Shown here: piece by piece, positions 53,784 to 61,052 of the stretch
Position numbering within the stretch: position 1 is the stretch's first letter
Layout: every line of letters begins with the position of its first letter
From: Clostridiales bacterium
GTDB taxonomy: Bacteria > Bacillota > Clostridia > Lachnospirales > JAQSXR01
Length of the DNA: 64,000 bases
Direction of reading: 5' to 3'
Assembly (NCBI GenBank): GCA_029256575.1
Contig: JAQSXR010000007.1
Location: 1 to 64,000 of the forward strand
Position numbers and translations under genes: made by a program
Notes under the pieces: model-generated
Seen by the model: the letters and a program-made list of their open reading frames with translations, nothing else
Databases searched by the model: none
Told to the model about the DNA's origin: nothing

Positions 53784-55321
53784 TACCTCCCCTTACTCCA
53801 ATACTTCTTATCAAGTGTCCTATAATGTATCGCTTCACTTAAATGTGTTATATTTATATTCTCACTGCTATCTAAATCTGCAATTGTTCTTGCTACTTTA
53901 AGTATCCTGTGATATGCCCTAGTACTAAGTTCAAGACTCTCAAACGCCTGCTTTAGAAGGCTTTTCTCTTCATCCCCCAGTCTACAATATTTCTCAATAT
54001 TGCCTGTCTCTAATTCTGAATTATAACGTATTCCAATATCTTTATACCTCTGTCTTTGTATCAATTGTGCATTTAGAACTCTTTCCTTAATTAATTCTGA
54101 GCTATCACTTTGTTTTTTGCTATTCAACTCGTCATACTTTATATTTGGTGCTTCCACATGAAGGTCTAATCTATCTAGTAGTGGGCCACTTATCTTACTT
54201 AAATATCGCTTAATTTGCATTGGCGAACAGGTGCATTTATTTGGATCAGGGAAGTATCCACATGGGCAAGGATTCATCGATGCAACCAGCATAAAATCTG
54301 TTGGATATGTATACGTTGCATTTACTCTTGAAATTGTTATCTTCCCTTCTTCTAAGGGCTGACGCATAATCTCTAATACATTTTTCTGAAATTCTGTAAG
54401 TTCATCTAAAAATAGAACTCCTCTATGCGCTAGACTTATCTCTCCCGGCTTTGCGTTCCTCCCCCCTCCTGTTAATGCTGACATAGTGATACTATGATGT
54501 GGTGATCGAAATGGACGTGTTGTAACCAATGCTTGTTTTTCAACCAATAACCCTGCAACACTATAGATTTTACTGATTTCTAGACTTTCCTCTATCGATA
54601 ATGGAGATAAAATAGATGGTATTCGTTTCGCTAGCATCGTCTTCCCAGTTCCCGGTGATCCAATAATTAGAATGTTATGCATTCCGCTTGCTGCCACTTC
54701 TATGGCTCTCTTAACATGCTGTTGTCCTTTTATTTCCGAAAAATCATATCGATAATTATTTGTGTCTGCTTGTAATATTTGAAGAATATTTATTTTCTTA
54801 GGTTCTATTGATATCTGATCATTTAAAAAATCAATTATCTGATTTAAATTTTCTACCCCTATTACATCGATATTCTCGACTACCGCACCTTCTTCAATAT
54901 TTGCCTTAGGTATGATACATCTCTTAATTCCTCTTTCTCTTGCTGAATATACAATAGGTAATATGCCATTTACTTTACTAATGTCCCCATTCAGACATAA
55001 CTCCCCAATAATCAAAGTATCAACAATACTATCTTCTATAATGCCCATACCCATTAATACTCCAATCGCTATCGGCAAATCAAAAGACGGTCCTTCTTTT
55101 CTAACATCAGCTGGAGATAAGTTAACGGTTATCTTCTTGGGTGGGAAATATATCCCACTATTCTTAATTGCTGTCTTAACTCTTTCCTTTGCCTCTTTTA
55201 CTGCAGAGTCTAAAAAACCTACCATTTCAAATCCAGGGAGCCCATCACTTATGTCAACCTCTACATTTACAATGCTACTATTAATTCCCCTAATCATTGC
55301 ACTAGTTACCTTTGAATACAC
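53783..55321 (-). CDS. comM: ComM/YifB family Mg-chelatase-like AAA+ ATPase
   Basis: ComM-family hexameric helicases promote branch migration during DNA uptake in competent bacteria. The 512-residue protein has the N-terminal Lon-like domain (VEVDISDGLPGFEMVGF), the central AAA+ domain with Walker A GSPGTGKTMLAKRIP, FRSPHHSIT, LFLDELTEF, a CPCGYFPDPNKCTC zinc-like motif, and the C-terminal Mg-chelatase-like part. GTG 55321 is chosen: GGAGG lies six bases upstream and it matches the family N-terminus. A strong terminator hairpin ends just before this ribosome site. Confidence 0.94.
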   Translation of the reverse strand: MYSKVTSAMIRGINSSIVNVEVDISDGLPGFEMVGFLDSAVKEAKERVKTAIKNSGIYFPPKKITVNLSPADVRKEGPSFDLPIAIGVLMGMGIIEDSIVDTLIIGELCLNGDISKVNGILPIVYSARERGIKRCIIPKANIEEGAVVENIDVIGVENLNQIIDFLNDQISIEPKKINILQILQADTNNYRYDFSEIKGQQHVKRAIEVAASGMHNILIIGSPGTGKTMLAKRIPSILSPLSIEESLEISKIYSVAGLLVEKQALVTTRPFRSPHHSITMSALTGGGRNAKPGEISLAHRGVLFLDELTEFQKNVLEIMRQPLEEGKITISRVNATYTYPTDFMLVASMNPCPCGYFPDPNKCTCSPMQIKRYLSKISGPLLDRLDLHVEAPNIKYDELNSKKQSDSSELIKERVLNAQLIQRQRYKDIGIRYNSELETGNIEKYCRLGDEEKSLLKQAFESLELSTRAYHRILKVARTIADLDSSENINITHLSEAIHYRTLDKKYWSKGR

Positions 55322-55335
55322 CCAATCCCTCCAAC

Positions 55336-55383
55336 AAAAAAATATAGTAGTATATGTGGTCTCAACCACAATATTCTACTATA
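55336..55383 (-). terminator. Terminator/attenuator directly before comM
   Basis: On the minus strand TATAGTAG...GTGGT-TGAG-ACCAC...CTACTATA forms a long interrupted stem followed by seven T residues; the comM ribosome site and GTG start follow within about 15 bases. It would end nrdR transcripts or attenuate reading into comM-dprA. Confidence 0.8.
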
Positions 55384-55462
55384 TCTTATCATCTTGTTTG
55401 TTTTTTCTATATAAATAATTAGTACCTATTCTAAACCAAATGAAACAATTATGTATCACATT

Positions 55463-55915
55463 CTATTTTGTTAACAACTTACTTAATTCAATCATAAAAG
55501 TATTAACATCTTTAAACTCTCTATAAACAGATGCAAATCTAACATAAGCAACTTCATCAACTTCTTTGAGTGCTCTCATAACGAGCTCCCCAATCTCTTT
55601 ACTTTCAATTTCTTTTTCCGCTATATTGTATACTGTATTTTCAATCTCATCCACAATATTCTCAATTACCTTAACCGGTATTGGTCTTTTGTGACATGAT
55701 CGAACAATCCCTGATTCTAATTTACTTCTATCAAAAGGTTCTCTATTTTTATCCTTCTTAACTACTACAAAAGGTATCGCTTCAATCTTCTCATAAGTCG
55801 TAAATCTTTTGTCACAAACAATACATTGTCTTCTTCTTCTAATAGAACTACTATCTTCAGCTGGCCTTGAATCAATTACTTTTGTATCTTCACTATTACA
55901 AAATGGACATTTCAT
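55463..55915 (-). CDS. nrdR: Transcriptional repressor NrdR
   Basis: NrdR represses ribonucleotide reductase genes in response to dATP/ATP. The 150-residue protein has the N-terminal zinc ribbon (MKCPFCNSEDTKVIDSR, CIVCDKRFTTYE) and an ATP-cone domain (VKKDKNREPFDRSKLESGI). The start is ATG 55915, with a GGGGGG-rich ribosome site; the seven-codon longer version is rejected. It has its own promoter. No nrd gene is visible in the window. Confidence 0.96.
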   Translation of the reverse strand: MKCPFCNSEDTKVIDSRPAEDSSSIRRRRQCIVCDKRFTTYEKIEAIPFVVVKKDKNREPFDRSKLESGIVRSCHKRPIPVKVIENIVDEIENTVYNIAEKEIESKEIGELVMRALKEVDEVAYVRFASVYREFKDVNTFMIELSKLLTK

Positions 55916-55947
55916 GTAAGTTCCCCCCTGTAGCATATTATATTATC

Positions 55948-55976
55948 ATTATAAAATATTTACGTTAACCGGTCAA
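55948..55976 (-). promoter_or_regulatory. Promoter of nrdR
   Basis: TTGACC (55971-55976) and TATAAT (55948-55953) are 17 bases apart on the minus strand, about 30 bases upstream of the nrdR start. Confidence 0.8.
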
Positions 55977-56004
55977 GTTCTTTATATCACTGACCTGTCC
56001 GTTA

Positions 56005-56268
56005 TTATCTTAACCACACAAATTGTAATAAAAGCATAAACAAAGCAATAAGACCAAAGAATAAAATTGCAACCGGAATAATAACCGAATAGGATGCTAA
56101 AACAATAGATCTCTTTTCCTTCTTCGTTAAATTCAACTCTTCAATATTTTTCTTAGCTTCCCTATGTTTATCCCTATTTTTATTATAACCTGGCATCCCC
56201 TCAACATTCATATCCGCAAAAGAACGCCCATCATCTTCAAACTCTTTATTTTCATCATTATCCTTCAT
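56005..56268 (-). CDS. Small membrane protein with a DDGRSFADMNVEGMPGY segment
   Basis: I do not know the function of this 87-residue protein. The N-terminal half is hydrophilic and carries DDGRSFADMNVEGMPGYN, a pattern I associate with small conserved clostridial proteins. The second half has two closely spaced hydrophobic stretches (about 56-82), most likely a hairpin in the membrane. A good ribosome site (GGAGG type) precedes ATG 56268, and TATAAT lies near 56305. It stands alone between the repeat region and nrdR. Confidence 0.75.
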   Translation of the reverse strand: MKDNDENKEFEDDGRSFADMNVEGMPGYNKNRDKHREAKKNIEELNLTKKEKRSIVLASYSVIIPVAILFFGLIALFMLLLQFVWLR

Positions 56269-56388
56269 CTAAAATGCCTCCTTCAATTAAAATATACAAC
56301 CCTATTATATACTAATCCGCCAATAAATAACATATCTTGTTAAATAAATTTTACACAATTATTTTGTACCAATCCTAAAATAAAAAAT

Positions 56389-56687
56389 CCAGGTTATGTT
56401 GTGCCCTCCACCCTTTTTATCTTCGAAGATTATGATAGTGTCCCAGGTTTTGTTGTGCTCTCCACCACCTTTTATCTTCGAAGGTTAAGTTGAGGTTCCA
56501 GGTTTTGTTGTGCCTCCCACCCTTTTTATCTTCGAAGGTTATGATGGGTTCCAGGTTTTGTTGTGCCCACTACCACTTTAATCTTAGAATGTTAAGATGG
56601 GGTTGCAGGTTTTGTTGTGCCTCCACACTTTTATCTTCGAAGGTTAAGATGGGGTTGCAGGTTTTGTTGTGCCCACCACCACCTTCA
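56389..56687 (+). repeat. 54-bp tandem repeat array
   Basis: About 5.5 imperfect copies of a 52-55-bp unit start at 56389, 56443, 56498, 56551, 56605 and 56657. Each begins CCAGGTTTTGTTGTGCC (GCAGG in the last two), continues with a C-rich run (CCTCCACCC) and contains TATCTTCGAAGGTTA. The last copy runs straight into the left arm of hairpin copy 3. There are no variable spacers of CRISPR type and no cas genes. The stretch 56269-56388 upstream is AT-rich and empty apart from a possible promoter. Confidence 0.85.
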
Positions 56688-56894
56688 TATTCTTTGTATG
56701 CGCTAAGATAAGTATTGGCATATGTTTTTCCTTTGAATACACAATCCAAAGTTTTGTCCGTGAATAGCAGATGTCTTTTATCTGATAGTCACGAACAAAA
56801 CTTCGGATTGTGGAGGCAAGAGAAAAACATGCAAATCTATCTTAGCGCATACAAAGAATTAACACCCCCCTATGGCACAACAAAACCTGTAACC
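56653..56894 (-). repeat. Long hairpin element, copy 3
   Basis: A 242-bp inverted repeat. Outer arms 56653-56673 and 56874-56894 pair over 21 bp with one mismatch; the left one is also the start of a 54-bp tandem repeat unit. The second helix pairs the 22-base left arm ATTCTTTGTATGCGCTAAG... with its exact complement on the right. The core blocks 56718-56746 and 56806-56841 are identical to those of copy 1. The apex pairs CGTGA / TCACG and CAGAT / ATCTG. No gene is visible inside. Confidence 0.8.
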
Positions 56895-56905
56895 CGCATC
56901 CATGT

Positions 56906-56935
56906 AAAAAGTCGTGTCCCTAAGGGCACGACTTT
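56906..56935 (-). terminator. Intrinsic terminator of the opp operon
   Basis: On the minus strand AGTCGTGCCC and GGGACACGACT form a stem with a three-base loop and one bulge, followed by TTTTTA. It lies 10 bases after the oppF stop. Confidence 0.85.
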
Positions 56936-56944
56936 GTTTGTTCT

Positions 56945-57931
56945 TTATTTTTTACCGCATTCCATTTCGCACAAATGACAAGCTACGAAATGTCCATCTC
57001 CATAGTCTTTATATTCTGGAATTTGAGTTTTACATATGTCCATAGCAACTGGACAACGTGTATGGAACTTACATCCCTTTGGAGGATTAGCAGGTGAAGG
57101 AATATCCCCTTGAAGAATTACTCTATTCATCCTAACTTCAGGGTCCGGAACAGGTACTGCACTAAATAATGCTTTCGTATATGGATGCATTGGGTTCTTA
57201 AATATTTCAGTTTTAGGTGCCATTTCAACAAGGTTACCTAAATACATAACACCAACTTTATCAGAGATATGTTCTACTACTGAAAGGTCATGTGATATAA
57301 ATAAATAAGTTAATCCGCGATCTCTTTGTAAATCTTTTAATAAATTTATAATCTGTGCTTGAATCGAAACATCAAGAGCTGATACAGGTTCATCTGCAAT
57401 CACTATTTGAGGTTTAAGAGCAAGAGCACGTGCGATACAGATACGTTGACGTTGTCCACCAGAAAATTCATGAGGATATCGATCAATATGGTGCTTTTGC
57501 AAACCGCAAGCTTCCATTGTATCTAATATATGTTTACGATATTCACTTCTTGGAACGATTTTGTGTTGTCTAACACCTTCACCGATAATTTCTCCAACTG
57601 GAACACGTGGATTTAATGAGCTATATGGATCTTGAAATACTATTTGTAATTCAGGTCTTAGTGATCTCATTTTTGATTTACTTAAATCTAAAATGTTTCT
57701 TCCATTGTAAATTACTTCTCCACTAGTAGCTTCGTGTAATCTTAGAAGTGTACGTCCAACTGTAGTTTTACCACATCCAGATTCACCAACTAGACCCATC
57801 GTATGGCCTTTTTCAATGCTAAATGAAACTCCATCTACTGCCTTTACAAATCCTTTTGTTCCTTGAAATACTCCGCCTCTTATCGGAAAGTATTTGCAAA
57901 GATTCTTAACTTGAAGTAAATCGCACCACAT
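56945..57931 (-). CDS. oppF: Oligopeptide ABC transporter ATP-binding protein OppF
   Basis: OppF is one of the two ATPases that power peptide import. The 328-residue protein has Walker [18 protein letters not shown], the Q-loop [12 protein letters not shown], signature [14 protein letters not shown], Walker [13 protein letters not shown] and the H-loop [11 protein letters not shown]. Its C-terminal domain has four Cys ([15 protein letters not shown], then VACHL) that can hold an iron-sulfur cluster. The model start, ATG 57931, lies 52 bases inside oppD and has no ribosome site, which is unusual and may reflect a deletion at the oppD-oppF border. Confidence 0.93.
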   Translation of the reverse strand: MWCDLLQVKNLCKYFPIRGGVFQGTKGFVKAVDGVSFSIEKGHTMGLVGESGCGKTTVGRTLLRLHEATSGEVIYNGRNILDLSKSKMRSLRPELQIVFQDPYSSLNPRVPVGEIIGEGVRQHKIVPRSEYRKHILDTMEACGLQKHHIDRYPHEFSGGQRQRICIARALALKPQIVIADEPVSALDVSIQAQIINLLKDLQRDRGLTYLFISHDLSVVEHISDKVGVMYLGNLVEMAPKTEIFKNPMHPYTKALFSAVPVPDPEVRMNRVILQGDIPSPANPPKGCKFHTRCPVAMDICKTQIPEYKDYGDGHFVACHLCEMECGKK

Positions 57932-58974
57932 GGTTCAAATGATTTTTCACATCTATCTTTAAAATAGCAATGTGAAGGCATATTGATTGGGTTTGGAACT
58001 TGACCTGGAATAGAATATAATTTATCAACAACTTTTCCAACAGCAGGCTTACTATTTAATAAGCCGATTGTATATGGATGTTGAGGATTTTTATAAATAT
58101 CAATTGCTGTACCTTTTTCAATAATACGACCTGCATACATAACAACAACATAGTCAGCCATCTCAGCAACAACACCTAGATCATGTGTAATTAATAGAAT
58201 ACTAGCATTTACCTTATCCTTAATTTCACGTAATAACTCAAGGATCTGTGCTTGAATCGTTACGTCAAGTGCAGTTGTTGGTTCATCTGCAATAATTAAT
58301 TCAGGTTCGCAAGAAAGTGCCATACCTATCATTACTCTTTGTCTCATACCACCAGATAATTCATGTGGGTAAGCATCATAAATACCCTCTGGTCTAGCAA
58401 TACCAACTAATTCTAACATTTCTATTGAACGAGTTTTAATTTGCTTTGCTGTTAATTTTGGATTATGAAGTTGTATCGCTTCATCAATTTGATCCCCTAC
58501 CGTAAATACAGGATTTAAGCTTGTCATCGGTTCTTGGAAAATCATAGATATCTTGTTTCCGCGTAACTCTTGCATTTTTGATATTGGTACATTCACTAAA
58601 TTTATTGGTCCTTCTTCTGAATTGTATCTGATTTGTCCATCTACAATTTGGCCAGATGGTCCTTGTATTAATCTCATAATTGACATACTTGTTATTGATT
58701 TACCACAACCTGATTCACCAACAACTGCAACTGTTTTTCCTCTTGGAATATCAAAAGAAACACCATTTACTGCTTTAACAACACCTGAGTCTGTAAAGAA
58801 ATAGGTTGCAAGATTATCAATTTCAAGAATATTATCTTTGTTTTTCATTTCAGTTACATATTCACTCTTTGGAATCTTTTTACGATTCTTTGCCTTATCA
58901 AGTGATTTCATAAGAGCAATATTCTTACGTTGTTCCATTTTACCTTTAGATTTAATACTATTTTTATCGCCCAT
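57880..58974 (-). CDS. oppD: Oligopeptide ABC transporter ATP-binding protein OppD (C-terminus altered)
   Basis: OppD is the partner ATPase of OppF. The 364-residue protein has a charged 45-residue N-terminal extension, Walker [19 protein letters not shown]-loop IFQEPMTSLNPV, signature SGGMRQRVMIGMAL, Walker B LIIADEPTTALD and LITHDLGVV. The C-terminal peptide-transporter domain shows three Cys ([16 protein letters not shown]) but then ends in an unrelated tail ([14 protein letters not shown]) that overlaps oppF. The usual stretch with the fourth Cys is missing. ATG 58974 is chosen, behind AGGTG; GTG 58983 is an alternative. Confidence 0.92.
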   Translation of the reverse strand: MGDKNSIKSKGKMEQRKNIALMKSLDKAKNRKKIPKSEYVTEMKNKDNILEIDNLATYFFTDSGVVKAVNGVSFDIPRGKTVAVVGESGCGKSITSMSIMRLIQGPSGQIVDGQIRYNSEEGPINLVNVPISKMQELRGNKISMIFQEPMTSLNPVFTVGDQIDEAIQLHNPKLTAKQIKTRSIEMLELVGIARPEGIYDAYPHELSGGMRQRVMIGMALSCEPELIIADEPTTALDVTIQAQILELLREIKDKVNASILLITHDLGVVAEMADYVVVMYAGRIIEKGTAIDIYKNPQHPYTIGLLNSKPAVGKVVDKLYSIPGQVPNPINMPSHCYFKDRCEKSFEPCGAIYFKLRIFANTFR

Positions 58975-58983
58975 AATTATCAC

Positions 58984-59955
58984 CTACCGTTTCATTTTAG
59001 GGTCAAATGCATCCCTGAGTCCATCACCTAAGAAGTTAAAAGCCATAACTGTTAGAAGAATCATAACCCCTGGTGGTACCCACATGTTTAAGTTGTTTTT
59101 CATGATAATAGGGTCGTTAACTGTATTAACCATATTCCCCCATGATGCATATGGAAATGGAACACCAAATCCTAAATAACTTAGTGCAGATTCCGTTAAT
59201 ATAACACTACCAACACCTAAAGTTGCCATAACAATAAGTTGAGGCATTACGTTAGGAATTAAATGCTTAAATATTCTTCTTGGTGTACTTAGTCCAACCG
59301 CTTCCGTAGCAACCATAAATTCTTGCTCACGCAAAGATAGAATCTGTCCACGAACAATTCGGGCAATACCAACCCATCCTAACAAGGACATTATTCCAAT
59401 TAAGGCATATATTTTATATTTCTGCGGGAACTGATTTGCAATCATAATAGAACTCATGATTAGCATAACTGGTAGCGACGGAATACAATTTATGACGTCT
59501 ACTAAACGCATTATTAATCCATCAACCCATCCACCGTAATAACCTGCAATTCCTCCAAGAGTTACACCGATTGCTAATTCAACAAGAATACAAGCAAATG
59601 CAATAAATAATGATACTTTACCACCGTGTAATAATCTTGTAAGTACGTCTCTACCATCTTTATCTGTACCTAATAAATGTCTACTATTAGGTTTCGCTTT
59701 CTTATAAATCTCAACATTATCTCCAGTTACACTTTGGTTTGGATCTGTTATTTCAACATCTTTATCATTAATTTCTTCTGAATAAAAAATTTCATATTCT
59801 CCGTATGGAGTTACTGCTAAACCAACTGTAACAAATAATAATATGCCAACTATTATTGCAAAACCTGCAATTGCAAGCTTATTTCTTAAAAATCTCTTAA
59901 GTATTAGTTGACCAGGTGTTATAGGTTTAACCGTTGTTTGATTTTGTACGCTCAT
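58984..59955 (-). CDS. oppC: Oligopeptide ABC transporter permease OppC
   Basis: OppC is an inner-membrane channel subunit. The 323-residue protein has an N-terminal membrane helix (about 32-52), an extracellular loop with HLLGTDKDGRDVLTRLLHGG, five further helices, and the EAA loop (TEAVGLSTPRRIFKHLIPN) that contacts the ATPases. GGAGG precedes ATG 59955. It follows oppB by 14 bases. Confidence 0.95.
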   Translation of the reverse strand: MSVQNQTTVKPITPGQLILKRFLRNKLAIAGFAIIVGILLFVTVGLAVTPYGEYEIFYSEEINDKDVEITDPNQSVTGDNVEIYKKAKPNSRHLLGTDKDGRDVLTRLLHGGKVSLFIAFACILVELAIGVTLGGIAGYYGGWVDGLIMRLVDVINCIPSLPVMLIMSSIMIANQFPQKYKIYALIGIMSLLGWVGIARIVRGQILSLREQEFMVATEAVGLSTPRRIFKHLIPNVMPQLIVMATLGVGSVILTESALSYLGFGVPFPYASWGNMVNTVNDPIIMKNNLNMWVPPGVMILLTVMAFNFLGDGLRDAFDPKMKR

Positions 59956-59969
59956 TTTTGGTCTCCTCC

Positions 59970-60938
59970 CTAACTCAATCTAACACGTGGATCTACCACT
60001 GCATATAAAACGTCTGAAATCAGTGTTCCTATTAACGTTAATACTGCTAAAAACATATTGAAGCCCATTAAAAATGGAATATCTCCAAATTTTAAAGCTT
60101 GTAGTGCAGTATACCCTAAACCATCAATAGCAAAAATTCCTTCCGTTATAATCGCCCCTGAAAATAATCCTGGCAACGATCCTCCTACCATGGTTACGAT
60201 AGGAATTAAAGTGTTTCTAAATGCATGTTTATATATTACTTTATGTTCACTAAGACCTTTTGCTCTCGCTGTACGTATAAAGTCTGAGTTTAATACTTCT
60301 AGCATATTTGTTCTTGTGTATCTCATTAATGATCCAACTCCAAGAACAACAAATACTATAATTGGTAAGCAATAATGCCAACCTATATCTAACAGGAGTC
60401 GAAATCCCTCATAGTCTTCTCTAGCTGTTACCATACCCTGCAATGGAAAAATTCTTAAATCCATAGCAAAAAATTTCTGCAATAAAGCTGCAAAAAAGAA
60501 CGAAGGTAACGATATACCTAAAAATGCAAATGTCGTTATTGCATAGTCTGTTTTAGAGTACTGTTTTGTCGCCGAAATAATACCGAGTGGTATGGCGATT
60601 AATAATTCTAATATCAGTGCAATAAATGACAGCCAAAACGATGCCCACATCTTATCATTGATTACTTTAAATACTGGTTGTTTGTATACAAATGAGGTTC
60701 CAAAGTCACCTTTTATAACATTACCTGCCCATTTCACATATCCCTCTGGGATACTAGAATCAAGGCCATAATTCTTTTCTAATTGTTCAATTAGTTGATC
60801 TGTTACTCCTGGTTTACCAGAAGTCATTTGTTTAACATAATTACTTGGCATTGCTCTAATTAGTGCATATAATGCCATTGATACCCCTACTAGTATAAAT
60901 ACACTCAGAATTAATCTTCTTATAATAAATTGTTTCAT
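59970..60938 (-). CDS. oppB: Oligopeptide ABC transporter permease OppB
   Basis: OppB is the second channel subunit. The 322-residue protein shows the N-terminal helix (FIIRRLILSVFILVGVSMALYALI, in part), YGLDSSIPEGYVKW, five further membrane helices and the EAA loop (RTARAKGLSEHKVIYKHAFRN). A ribosome site (GTGGGTGAAG) precedes ATG 60938. A stem-loop separates it from oppA. Confidence 0.95.
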   Translation of the reverse strand: MKQFIIRRLILSVFILVGVSMALYALIRAMPSNYVKQMTSGKPGVTDQLIEQLEKNYGLDSSIPEGYVKWAGNVIKGDFGTSFVYKQPVFKVINDKMWASFWLSFIALILELLIAIPLGIISATKQYSKTDYAITTFAFLGISLPSFFFAALLQKFFAMDLRIFPLQGMVTAREDYEGFRLLLDIGWHYCLPIIVFVVLGVGSLMRYTRTNMLEVLNSDFIRTARAKGLSEHKVIYKHAFRNTLIPIVTMVGGSLPGLFSGAIITEGIFAIDGLGYTALQALKFGDIPFLMGFNMFLAVLTLIGTLISDVLYAVVDPRVRLS

Positions 60939-60985
60939 ACTTCACCCACTTCTTCGAATTATTCTGTCTATATCGTAAAATAACT

Positions 60986-61020
60986 GTTAAATGCCTAACT
61001 GAACCAGTCAGGCATTTAAC
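60986..61020 (-). terminator. Stem-loop between oppA and oppB
   Basis: GTTAAATGCCTGACTG pairs with CAGTTAGGCATTTAAC (one mismatch) around a short loop, followed on the minus strand by AGTTATTTTA. The weak T run suggests partial termination or 3'-end protection, which would keep binding protein in excess over the permease. Confidence 0.75.
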
Positions 61021-61052
61021 AAGTTATATTTATATATATATTATATTAAGAT

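Noticed and set aside
56389-56687. Possible CRISPR array
   Set aside because: Units of about 54 bp follow each other without unique spacers and without cas genes; it is a plain degenerate tandem repeat.
56490-56978. Plus-strand open frames of 73 and 87 codons
   Set aside because: They are translations of the tandem repeats and of the hairpin element, with no ribosome site and no sensible protein features.
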